Below, in pieces: positions 38,073 through 46,667 of a DNA stretch of 64,000 bases (position 1 is the first letter of the stretch; each line of letters begins with the position of its first letter). The notes beneath the pieces were generated by a model. The model was given only the letters and a program-made list of their open reading frames with translations. It searched no databases and was not told the DNA's origin. Origin of the DNA: Anabaena catenula FACHB-362 (GTDB lineage: Bacteria > Cyanobacteriota > Cyanobacteriia > Cyanobacteriales > Nostocaceae); the NCBI RefSeq assembly GCF_014698735.1, contig NZ_JACJTQ010000023.1:1-64000 (forward strand). The letters run 5' to 3'. The position numbers and the translations under genes are program-made.

Positions 38073-38789
38073 CTACATTTGGCGGACAACAGGTTTACCA
38101 TCGATAACTTCGCCAATCAGAACTAAATCAACACAATTGACAAAGATCCCATTTTCCAAAACACCAGGAATATTATTCAGTGTTTTCTCTAAATTCACAG
38201 GGTCGCTAATATTGTCAAATCTCACATCTACAACCATGTTACCTTGGTCGGTGATGACTGGCCCTGCTTTTCTTACACCCATGCGGAGTTCAGGTTTACC
38301 ACCGAGTTTTTTAATCGCATTCAGAACGGGGGTAATAGCCATAGGGATAACTTCCACTGGAACAGCAAAACTAGAACCCAAGCGGTCTACTAACTTACCA
38401 GCATCGACCACAACAATAAACTGCTCTGCCAGATAATCTACCACTTTTTCGCGGGTATGTGCTGCACCACCGCCTTTAATCAAGTTTTTGTGGGGATCTA
38501 CTTCATCAGCACCATCAATAGCAATATCAATATGGTCAATAGCGTCGAGAGTGGTGAGAGGAACGCCGTACTGTTTTGCTAGAACTTCCGACTGAAACGA
38601 GGTGGGGATACCAACAATATCTTTGAGTTCACCAGACTTGAGGCGTTCTCCTAAATACTGAATTGTGTAGGCTGTAGTTGACCCCGTACCCAACCCAACT
38701 ATAGAACCCGATTTTACCAGGGCGGCGGCGGCTTTGCCAACTTCTTGCTTCATCAACTTCACGGGGTCTGCTGCTACGGACATTCTCAA
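38073..38789 (-). CDS. rpiA: Ribose-5-phosphate isomerase A
   Basis: 238 residues. [19 protein letters not shown] binds the phosphate, [20 protein letters not shown] holds catalytic aspartates, and [15 protein letters not shown] contains the conserved lysine region. It interconverts ribose-5-phosphate and ribulose-5-phosphate in the Calvin and pentose-phosphate cycles in the cytosol. Two in-frame ATGs lie at the start (MRMSVAAD); the second (38783) is equally plausible. Standard length. Confidence 0.96.
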   Translation of the reverse strand: MRMSVAADPVKLMKQEVGKAAAALVKSGSIVGLGTGSTTAYTIQYLGERLKSGELKDIVGIPTSFQSEVLAKQYGVPLTTLDAIDHIDIAIDGADEVDPHKNLIKGGGAAHTREKVVDYLAEQFIVVVDAGKLVDRLGSSFAVPVEVIPMAITPVLNAIKKLGGKPELRMGVRKAGPVITDQGNMVVDVRFDNISDPVNLEKTLNNIPGVLENGIFVNCVDLVLIGEVIDGKPVVRQM

Positions 38790-39010
38790 AACTCCTGAAA
38801 AATTAACTTTGGGAAAGACACTATCACAGCCGACTATACTACAAAATTGGTAATGGATAATAGGTAATGGGTAATTGCTGATATTTACACTAGAAAAACT
38901 TTCAAATTATACATAAAAAAATACTCATAATTAATAATATAAAAAATCGGCAACTTCAGTTATTCAAAAAACGTCAACACCAATCATGCGTTTCTAAAAT
39001 CATAGTTGAC

Positions 39011-39682
39011 ATGAAAAAATTACTAGGTACATTGAGTTTAGTCAGCCTACTGCAAACCTACCCAGTAATTGCACAGGCAAACACAACAGAACAACTACCT
39101 GTGACAAGCTCAGATTATATACAAAAGGTGATTAACGCCAATTTAATTACCGATTTTACAGATGGTCAATTTTATCCAGAAAGGCTAATTAGTCGGGCTG
39201 AATTAGCATCAATTTTAGTTAAAGCCTTTCGTTTAGAAAAGCGCCAAGCTATTGCACAAAAAAATGCAACACTGATACCAGATGTGCCAAATTCTCACCC
39301 TGCATATCAAGATATTCAGATAGTTCTCAAAACCGACATCATGAAAGGCTATCGCGGGAATATGTTCTTTCCCAATCAAAAGGTAACTAGGGCTGAAGGC
39401 TTGGCAATTTTTGCCCAGGCCTATGGAGTGTTTCAGTTCCCCAACGATACCGTCAACGAAATTTTGACAGCACACCCAGATGCAGAGACTATACCCACTT
39501 GGGCCAGAAAAGCGATCGCTACCGTAGTCAGTGAAGAATTTATCAACACAGATAGCCAAGGTAATATTAACCCATTACGCCCCATGACCCGTGGTGACAT
39601 GGCTTACGTCTTAAGTAAATATTTGCAACGCCAACAGAAACAACCAGAGACACCAGTAGTCCCCGGTGTACCCCAATTATGA
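39011..39682 (+). CDS. Secreted S-layer homology (SLH) domain protein
   Basis: 223 residues. A signal peptide (MKKLLGTLSLVSLLQTYPVIAQA) is followed by two to three SLH repeats: VINANLITDFTDGQFYPERL, DIQIVLKTDIMKGYRGNMFF with ISRAELASILVKAF and VTRAEGLAIFAQAYG, and a last unit ending MTRGDMAYVLSKYL. SLH domains bind secondary cell-wall polymers or peptidoglycan; in cyanobacteria they also occur in outer-membrane porins, but no beta-barrel is attached here. A Pro-rich tail ends the protein. Likely periplasmic. Confidence 0.92.
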   Translation: MKKLLGTLSLVSLLQTYPVIAQANTTEQLPVTSSDYIQKVINANLITDFTDGQFYPERLISRAELASILVKAFRLEKRQAIAQKNATLIPDVPNSHPAYQDIQIVLKTDIMKGYRGNMFFPNQKVTRAEGLAIFAQAYGVFQFPNDTVNEILTAHPDAETIPTWARKAIATVVSEEFINTDSQGNINPLRPMTRGDMAYVLSKYLQRQQKQPETPVVPGVPQL

Positions 39683-39831
39683 TAGGGAGACGGGGAGAAA
39701 TGGCTGCGGATAACTAACCAAAGTTATACTTCTACAAACGACATTAATAACTGCCAGCTTTTTGTAGCCACCTGAAGTGGGAAAATCTAATTAATGCCAA
39801 AAGTAGAGTATAGAGAGGAAAACCGTATAAT

Positions 39832-41739
39832 ATGCACCTGAGTGAAATCACCCATCCTAACCAGTTGCATGGTTTGTCGATTCGCCAATTGCAACAAATT
39901 GCTCGTCAAATTCGAGATAAGCACTTACAAACCGTAGCAGCAACTGGGGGGCATTTAGGCCCCGGTTTGGGAGTTGTAGAACTAACCCTTGGGCTTTACC
40001 AGACGTTGGACTTAGATCGGGACAAAGTCATTTGGGATGTGGGACATCAAGCTTATCCCCACAAACTACTCACAGGACGCTACAGTGACTTCCACACTCT
40101 CAGACAAAAAGACGGAGTTGCAGGTTATCTCAAGCGTTGTGAAAACAAGTTTGACCACTTTGGTGCTGGACACGCTTCTACCAGTATCTCAGCCGCCTTG
40201 GGTATGGCTTTAGCCCGCGACTTAAAAGGGGAAAAATTTAAAGCCGTTGCTGTCATTGGAGATGGTGCTTTAACCGGTGGTATGGCCTTAGAAGCCATCA
40301 ACCACGCTGGACACTTACCCAAAACTAACCTGCTGGTGGTTCTCAATGACAATGAGATGTCCATCTCCCCCAACGTTGGTGCTATTCCCCGCTATCTCAA
40401 CAAAATGCGCCTTAGCCCACCGGTGCAATTTATCAAAGATAATTTAGAGGAACAGTTCAAACATATTCCTTTTGTTGGTGAATCTCTTTCCCCAGAACTA
40501 GAACGCATCAAAGAAGGAATGAAGCGTTTAGCGGTTCCCAAAGTTGGTGCAGTTTTTGAAGAACTGGGCTTTACCTACATGGGGCCTGTGGATGGACATA
40601 ATTTAGAAGAGTTGATTGCTACCTTCCAACAGGCACATCAAATTATTGGCCCGGTTTTGGTTCATGTGGTGACAACTAAAGGTAAAGGCTATGAACTAGC
40701 TGAAAAAGACCAAGTAGGCTACCACGCCCAAACCCCCTTTAACTTAACCACTGGTAAGGCTATTCCTTCCAGTAAACCCAAACCTCCAGCTTACGCTAAA
40801 GTCTTTTCTCACACTTTGGTGAAACTGGCAGAACAAAATCCCAAAATCGTCGGGATTACCGCAGCAATGGCTACCGGTACAGGGTTAGATAAACTCCAAG
40901 CTAAACTACCCAATCAATACATTGATGTGGGTATTGCTGAACAACACGCTGTGACTTTAGCAGCTGGTTTAGCCTGTGAAGGAATGCGCCCCGTTGCTGC
41001 TATCTATTCCACTTTCTTACAACGCGCCTTTGACCAAATTATTCACGATGTCTGCATCCAAAACCTACCCGTATTCTTCTGTTTAGATCGGGCGGGTATT
41101 GTTGGTGCTGATGGTCCGACTCACCAAGGTATGTATGACATCGCCTATCTACGTTGTATTCCCAACATGGTAGTGATGGCTCCCAAGGACGAAGCGGAAT
41201 TACAACGGATGGTGGTGACTGGTATTAACCACACCAGTAGCCCCATTTCTATGCGTTTCCCTCGCGGTAATGGTCACGGTGTCCCATTGATGGAAGAAGG
41301 TTGGGAACCTTTGGAAATCGGGAAAGGGGAAATTCTCCGCCAGGGTGATGATGTGTTAATCGTCGGTTACGGCACAATGGTTTACCCAAGTATGCAAGCG
41401 GCGGAAATTCTCAGCGAACATGGCATCGAAGCAACTGTGATTAATGCCCGGTTTGTTAAGCCTTTGGATACTGAGTTGATTTTACCTTTGGCTAAACAAA
41501 TTGGCCGAGTTGTCACTTTGGAAGAAGGCTGTTTAATGGGTGGCTTTGGTTCTGCGGTGGCTGAGGCTTTAATGGATGCTGATGTTTTGGTTCCTGTGAA
41601 GCGAATTGGTGTACCAGATATTTTGGTAGATCATGCCACACCAGAGGAATCTTATGCAGCATTAGGTTTAACTAGTCGGCAAATTGCAGAAACTGTTTTG
41701 CAAGCTTTCTTTAAAAAACAAGCTGCTGCTGTTGTCTAA
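39832..41739 (+). CDS. dxs: 1-deoxy-D-xylulose-5-phosphate synthase
   Basis: 635 residues, the family's normal length. [18 protein letters not shown] and [15 protein letters not shown] open the TPP domain; [18 protein letters not shown] binds thiamine diphosphate/Mg; the transketolase pyrimidine domain includes [17 protein letters not shown] and [15 protein letters not shown]; the C-terminal transketolase domain has [16 protein letters not shown]. It condenses pyruvate and glyceraldehyde-3-phosphate, the first step of the MEP isoprenoid pathway (carotenoids, phytol, quinones). Two strong hairpins at 41758-41802 follow the stop. Confidence 0.97.
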   Translation: MHLSEITHPNQLHGLSIRQLQQIARQIRDKHLQTVAATGGHLGPGLGVVELTLGLYQTLDLDRDKVIWDVGHQAYPHKLLTGRYSDFHTLRQKDGVAGYLKRCENKFDHFGAGHASTSISAALGMALARDLKGEKFKAVAVIGDGALTGGMALEAINHAGHLPKTNLLVVLNDNEMSISPNVGAIPRYLNKMRLSPPVQFIKDNLEEQFKHIPFVGESLSPELERIKEGMKRLAVPKVGAVFEELGFTYMGPVDGHNLEELIATFQQAHQIIGPVLVHVVTTKGKGYELAEKDQVGYHAQTPFNLTTGKAIPSSKPKPPAYAKVFSHTLVKLAEQNPKIVGITAAMATGTGLDKLQAKLPNQYIDVGIAEQHAVTLAAGLACEGMRPVAAIYSTFLQRAFDQIIHDVCIQNLPVFFCLDRAGIVGADGPTHQGMYDIAYLRCIPNMVVMAPKDEAELQRMVVTGINHTSSPISMRFPRGNGHGVPLMEEGWEPLEIGKGEILRQGDDVLIVGYGTMVYPSMQAAEILSEHGIEATVINARFVKPLDTELILPLAKQIGRVVTLEEGCLMGGFGSAVAEALMDADVLVPVKRIGVPDILVDHATPEESYAALGLTSRQIAETVLQAFFKKQAAAVV

Positions 41740-41757
41740 ATAATTTTCTTTTTCTCG

Positions 41758-41802
41758 TTCCCATACTCTGTATGGGAATGAATTCTTGAAGGCTCTGCCT
41801 TC
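41758..41802 (+). terminator. Paired perfect hairpins downstream of dxs
   Basis: TTCCCATAC-TCT-GTATGGGAA (9-bp stem, 41758-41778) and GAAGGC-TCT-GCCTTC (6-bp stem, 41788-41802), both with TCT loops. There is no U-tract, so this may be a dispersed palindromic repeat that stops or stabilises the dxs transcript. Confidence 0.5.
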
Positions 41803-41857
41803 CTTGATCCTGGACTTGGAGCCTCATTACAGTTTCTGATGAATAAGGATTATCTAT

Positions 41858-42062
41858 TTGTCTGAATCAGGATTTACAGGATTTGAGGATTTACAGGATG
41901 ACGTGGGTCTAGGAAATTAACCGATTTTTTTGATCACAAGAATTATCAAGATGACAGGATTTTAATAAATTTTCATGATCTCAATTAATCAAGCATATGA
42001 GTACATCACAATATTCATCGCCATGAACATCCTATAAATCCTGTAAATCCTGATTCAGACAA
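41858..42062. repeat. MITE-like element with perfect 23-bp inverted ends
   Basis: The left end 41858-41880 begins TTGTCTGAATCAGGATTT and the right end 42040-42062 is its exact 23-base reverse complement. The 205-bp element contains no ORF. Related copies: 43154-43239 (degenerate), 44758-44901, 17559-17619 and 63390-63431 (right ends only). Confidence 0.85.
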
Positions 42063-42182
42063 TAAACATCATAGCTATCCTTCGTTCAGTCGAATATACT
42101 CACTACAATTTATTAAAACGACTATTCCTATAGTTATAGATTAGTGTATATTATTTTGTATAAATACTGAATACAATAGATT

Positions 42183-43064
42183 ATGTCCGAAACATCTTCC
42201 GAAAGTTCTGATTTGTTAATTTCTAAATCACAGGATCATTTACAAAGCTTTTCGTTTGAAGTTGTCACCACAGATGAAAAAGGAAGCATTGTTAAACGCA
42301 GTAAGCAACAAGCAAAATACTTTGAAGAAGACTTAGGAAATGGTGTCAAATTACAAATGGTGCAAATACCAGGAGGAACATTCCTCATGGGTTCACCGGA
42401 AAGCGAGAAAGATAGAAAATCAAACGAAAGTCCTCAACATGAAGTTACAGTTGCTGGGTTTTTCATGGGTAGATATGCAGTCACACAGGCACAATATCAA
42501 GCTATTATTGGGAGTAACCCTTCTAACTTCAAAGGTGAAAACCGACCAGTAGAACAAGTGATTTGGGATGATGCAGTAAAATTCTGTCAAGCATTAAGCG
42601 AAAAGACCAAAAAAGGCTACAGATTACCCAGTGAAGCTGAATGGGAATATGCTTGTCGAGCGGGGACAACCACACCATTTTACTTTGGGGAAAGCATTAC
42701 CCCAGATTTAGTAAATTATCATGGTAATTATCCCTACGCTTCTGCCCCAAAAGGGCAAGATCGTCAACAAACCACAGATGTAGGAATATTTCCACCAAAT
42801 TCTTTTGGTTTGTATGATATGTGTGGTAATATAATGGAATTGTGTCAAGATTACTATCACAATAATTACAACGGTGCGCCGACCGATGGTAGTCCTTGGA
42901 CAAATACTAATATTGAAGGATTCAGTTCGGTGCGTGGCGGTGCCTGGGGCGGCGGTGCTACGTATTGTCGGTCTGCCAATCGCATCGGATTAGCTTTGTC
43001 TGCGCGTATCGGTATTGAGTTGCGTAGGATTATTGGGTTTCGTGTGGTTGTGGTGATTGCCTGA
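42183..43064 (+). CDS. Formylglycine-generating-enzyme (FGE-sulfatase) domain protein
   Basis: 293 residues. After a ~50-residue N-terminal segment the FGE/SUMF1 fold is clear: MVQIPGGTFLMGSPESEKDR, VAGFFMGRYAVTQAQYQAI, RLPSEAEWEYACRAGTTTPF, NSFGLYDMCGNIMELCQDYY and SVRGGAWGGGATYCRSANR with GFRVVVVIA at the end. In this family some members make formylglycine or do sulfoxide chemistry, and others have lost activity; the two catalytic cysteines of true FGE cannot be assigned confidently here. It stands alone between repeat elements. It has no signal peptide. Confidence 0.92.
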   Translation: MSETSSESSDLLISKSQDHLQSFSFEVVTTDEKGSIVKRSKQQAKYFEEDLGNGVKLQMVQIPGGTFLMGSPESEKDRKSNESPQHEVTVAGFFMGRYAVTQAQYQAIIGSNPSNFKGENRPVEQVIWDDAVKFCQALSEKTKKGYRLPSEAEWEYACRAGTTTPFYFGESITPDLVNYHGNYPYASAPKGQDRQQTTDVGIFPPNSFGLYDMCGNIMELCQDYYHNNYNGAPTDGSPWTNTNIEGFSSVRGGAWGGGATYCRSANRIGLALSARIGIELRRIIGFRVVVVIA

Positions 43065-43688
43065 GGCTTTCTTGCCCTTTACACTTCTTAATTTAATTCT
43101 TTTTACTTGCCCCCGCCGTTAGGCGGAAAACATTTTTAAATTAAGCATATTTATTGTCTGAATGAGGATTTGCTGATTTACACGATTTAGTTATTTTCAT
43201 CCTGTACATCCTTGAATCCAAACCATGCTGATTCAGAGATTTTCCATCATCAGAATCAGGATTTACAGAATTTGAGAATCTGCACGAGATGTATTGAAGA
43301 AGTTGGGAAATTATTTCCAATCTTATTTTTTTCAATAGAGTACCCAATTGTCTCATTAAATATTAGCATAAAAAGTCAAGAGGTCAATACCCTAGTAAAC
43401 TCGTTGAGTTATTGACAGTATTCTCAATATTATTGACAATAGCCTAGACAAATTCTCAATAAACATAGTAGTGCGTTTTTTTTGAAAAAGGCTGATTTAA
43501 AAAACTTATGTTTGGTTATCCATAAGCATATAATTATAGAACTGCACAAACAAGTCTTGTAGTAACTTATCTTAGTAAAGCCCATTTACATAGAATAATT
43601 AGACACATTTTCATCAAGAAACGGTATCATCACCTAAAGTTGATCACAAAATGCTAAATCTAGTAACGTTGAACGATAAGAAACCAAC
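43065..43688. other. 624-bp intergenic region with repeat copies
   Basis: No gene is supported. A small hairpin CCGCC-GTTA-GGCGG lies at 43113-43126. A degenerate copy of the TTGTCTGAATCAGGAT element lies at 43154-43239, with an extra AATCAGGATTTACAG unit at 43252-43268. 43440-43688 is AT-rich, probably the promoter region for the dehydrogenase gene. Confidence 0.65.
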
Positions 43689-44735
43689 GTGAAAGCACAA
43701 GTATTTAGAGGCGTAAATCAATTATCCTACGAAGAAATCCCAGTTCCGACACTAGAAGCAGATGAAGTACTAGTACAGGTGCGGGTTGTAGGTTTGTGTC
43801 AGTCAGATATTAAAAAAATTCGTTATCCTTTGTATGAACCGCCACGTATATTTGGACATGAAACCGCTGGAACTATTGCAGCGGTAGGTTCTAATGTGAA
43901 AGGTTGGACAGTAGGACAACGGGTTGCGGTGATGCACCATATACCATGTATGCGTTGCACCTACTGCTTAAATGATAATTTCTCCATGTGCGATGTTTAT
44001 AAGAATATCTCGACTACCGCAGGTTTTAACGCTAGTGGTGGCGGTTTTGCAGAGTATGTGAAAGTACCAGGCCATATTGTGGAGAATGGGGGTTTAATTC
44101 CTATCCCCGATGATATTAGTTTTGAAGAAGCGAGTTTTGTAGAACCGACTAATTGCTGTTTAAAAGCGGTGAAAAAGGCTCAAATTGCGCCAGGACAAAC
44201 TGTGTTAATCACTGGGGCTGGGCCAATTGGGTTAATGTTTATGATGTTGGTGAAGTATTTTGGAGCCAGAGCGATCGCTACTGATTTACTTCCCTCTAGA
44301 ATTGAAAAAGCTCTGAATGTAGGAGCAGAAGCCGCTTTTGATGCTCGTGATCCTGATTTACCTGCCAAAATTCAAGCTTTAACTGGGGGAATGGGTGTAG
44401 ATGTCACCTTGTTAGCTGTACCCAGTGACAAAGCATTTTTTCAAGCCTTAGACTGTACCCGCAAAGGTGGAAAAATCCTGTTTTTCGCGGAGTTTCCCGA
44501 TGAGTTGACAATTCCCGTGAATCCAAATGTTCTGTATCGTCGGGAAATCGACTTGATGGGTAGTTACAGTTCATCTTACCGTTTACAAAGTCTTTCAGCC
44601 GATATTGTCTTTAATCGCCGGATTGATGTCAAAGCCTTAATTAGCGATCGCTATCCCCTACAAGATTTATCACAAGCCGTAGACCAAGCGATCGCACCTA
44701 CACCAGAAACTTATAAAATTCTAATTTATCCGTAA
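43689..44735 (+). CDS. Zinc-dependent medium-chain alcohol/polyol dehydrogenase
   Basis: 348 residues from GTG 43689. The catalytic zinc site is at LCQSDIKKI and GHETAGTIAAVG; the structural zinc loop is CMRCTYCLNDNFSMC with four cysteines; the Rossmann motif is VLITGAGPIGLMFMMLVK. It resembles sorbitol/threonine-type dehydrogenases that oxidise secondary alcohols with NAD(P). It is flanked on both sides by copies of the same repeat family, with no operon partner. Substrate unknown. Confidence 0.92.
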   Translation: MKAQVFRGVNQLSYEEIPVPTLEADEVLVQVRVVGLCQSDIKKIRYPLYEPPRIFGHETAGTIAAVGSNVKGWTVGQRVAVMHHIPCMRCTYCLNDNFSMCDVYKNISTTAGFNASGGGFAEYVKVPGHIVENGGLIPIPDDISFEEASFVEPTNCCLKAVKKAQIAPGQTVLITGAGPIGLMFMMLVKYFGARAIATDLLPSRIEKALNVGAEAAFDARDPDLPAKIQALTGGMGVDVTLLAVPSDKAFFQALDCTRKGGKILFFAEFPDELTIPVNPNVLYRREIDLMGSYSSSYRLQSLSADIVFNRRIDVKALISDRYPLQDLSQAVDQAIAPTPETYKILIYP

Positions 44736-44757
44736 ATCAAATTTGGGTTAGGGATTA

Positions 44758-44928
44758 ATTGTCTGAATCAGGATACATGGCTCTAGCTTGCGTGGCGTTA
44801 GCCATACGCTCCCATTGACAAGATTACAAAAATACAACATGGAAAACAATCAAGATTCATCCTGTACATCCTAAAATCCTGGAAATCCTGATTCAGACAA
44901 TCATCCTATAAATCCTGATTCAGATAAC
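44758..44928. repeat. Inverted-end repeat element upstream of the phosphate transporter
   Basis: ATTGTCTGAATCAGGAT (44758-44774) and its exact reverse complement (44885-44901) flank 110 bp; a second right end (CCTGATTCAGATAA) abuts the start codon at 44930. Inside is GCGTGGCGTTAGCCATACGC, a different nested dispersed palindrome. Confidence 0.85.
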
Positions 44929-44929
44929 T

Positions 44930-46189
44930 ATGATTATTCTCGCTGTCTTAGCTTTTTATGTAGCTTTTAATCTTGGCGCAAATGATGTAGCCAATGCTAT
45001 GGGGACTTCTGTAGGTTCTAAAGCTGTCACCCTCAAACAAGCAATTATTATTGCCGGCATCCTCGAATTTACAGGTGCTGTCTTATTTGGACATGGGGTA
45101 ACGGAAACTTTAGGGACGAAAATTGCCAACCCTGATTTATTCATCTCCACACCGCAAACCTTAGTTTTAGGGATGGTAGCGGTACTGATATCATCTGGAG
45201 TTTGGCTACAAATTGCCACATCACGCGGTTTACCTGTATCCTCATCTCATGCCGTTGTGGGTGCGATCGCTGGATTTAGTTGGGTAGCCTTGGGAATAAA
45301 TGCTATAGACTGGTCATCTATTGGTTTAATTACCATCGGTTGGGTTTTAACACCTGTAATTAGTGGTGTAGTAGCGGCTTTTTTTTACAGTCTCATTCAG
45401 CGCTGGATTTTAGAACAACCGAATCCCCTCCTACATTTACAAGAATGGATTCCCTGGTTAAGCGCAATTTTACTGAGTGTATTTGGTGTAATTGTCCTAC
45501 CATCCCTCACCCAACCACTGACAAAGTTTTTAATTGAAGAAGTCGGATTAAATCTACCCCCCCACGACATCCCCATATTCACAGGTGCAGCCGCAGCAAT
45601 AGGACTGACACTTTATAGCTGGCGACAATTAGATCACAGCACAATCCAAAAGCTAAAATCCAAAATCCAAAATCCAGTAGAAGGCTTATTTGGAAGATTT
45701 CAACTCCTGAGTGCTTGTTTTGTGGCCTTTGCACATGGTTCAAATGATGTTGGGAATGCGATCGCACCCCTAGCAGTCATATCCTATATCCAGCGCACAG
45801 GTAGCGTCCCCAACAATGGACTAAACATCCCCATTTGGATTCTCATCCTTGGTGGCATTGGCATTGTCGCCGGTTTAGCAATTTGGGGTAAAAAAGTTAT
45901 TGCCACCATCGGCGAAAATATCATATCCTTACAACCTAGTAGCGGATTTTGCGCCGAACTTGCCACCGCCACCACTATCTTACTAGCTTCCCGCTTAGGC
46001 TTACCAGTATCCACCTCCCATGCCCTCGTTGGCGGCGTAGTGGGCATTGGACTAGTGCAGAACCTCAAATCAATTAAATTTCAAACCCTCCAAGGAATCG
46101 CCGCAGCCTGGATAATTACAGTCCCTATCAGTGCCATTCTCAGTGCTGCTATCTTTAGCATTATCCGGATGATCTTCAATTCAAAATGA
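44930..46189 (+). CDS. PiT-family inorganic phosphate transporter
   Basis: 419 residues with about ten membrane helices. The two PiT half-repeats each carry the signature: NLGANDVANAMGTSVGS (~15-31) and AHGSNDVGNAIAPLAV (~267-282), with GLPVSSSHAVVGAI and GLPVSTSHALVGGVVG as the paired second motifs. It imports phosphate with protons or sodium. The central loop (~236-250, IQKLKSKIQNPVEG) is encoded by AAAATCC heptamers. The 5' leader consists of the inverted-end repeat element, so its promoter must lie in or before that element. Confidence 0.95.
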   Translation: MIILAVLAFYVAFNLGANDVANAMGTSVGSKAVTLKQAIIIAGILEFTGAVLFGHGVTETLGTKIANPDLFISTPQTLVLGMVAVLISSGVWLQIATSRGLPVSSSHAVVGAIAGFSWVALGINAIDWSSIGLITIGWVLTPVISGVVAAFFYSLIQRWILEQPNPLLHLQEWIPWLSAILLSVFGVIVLPSLTQPLTKFLIEEVGLNLPPHDIPIFTGAAAAIGLTLYSWRQLDHSTIQKLKSKIQNPVEGLFGRFQLLSACFVAFAHGSNDVGNAIAPLAVISYIQRTGSVPNNGLNIPIWILILGGIGIVAGLAIWGKKVIATIGENIISLQPSSGFCAELATATTILLASRLGLPVSTSHALVGGVVGIGLVQNLKSIKFQTLQGIAAAWIITVPISAILSAAIFSIIRMIFNSK

Positions 46190-46667
46190 AATTTATGGAG
46201 ATTCTTACATACTGGTTCTCATTTGAATGCAATACATTTTAGGGAAACAACGTAAGTAAGATTGCTGTTTCACTACAAAATTTTCGGTGCTGTACCCCTA
46301 CCTTAAATGGGAATCCTACCCAATCAAAAACCGCTATATTCTGCAATTATTCCTAAACAGCATATTTTTGCAGAATTGTTGGTCATTTACTAGAATATTG
46401 TGCAGGGGATGGCAATATCTTCTATTTTTCAAAAGAAAAATACTTTAATTCCTCAGAGCAACGGAAACTGTCACGCAATTTACACTTCGCACAGATTGTG
46501 GTTTTTAGTAACCTACCCATCTGCAAGGCTTTGAAACAGTTATCAGTGAACAGTAAACAGTAAACAGTGAATAGTTATCAGTAAACAGTCAATAGTTATC
46601 AGTCTGAAAATTGATAACTGATAACTGATAACTGATTTATCGTCAAGGTGTTAGAGGTTAGAAACTC
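46190..46667. repeat. Intergenic region ending in tandem repeats
   Basis: 46190-46535 shows nothing recognisable. 46540-46636 holds CAGTAAA-type heptamers, TAGTTATCAGT units and a terminal GATAACT heptamer array, an STRR cluster that ends 31 bp before the next start codon. Confidence 0.8.

Noticed and set aside
42183-43064. FGE-domain protein as a diversity-generating-retroelement target
   Set aside because: FGE/C-type-lectin folds are typical targets, but I see no reverse transcriptase gene or template repeat near it.
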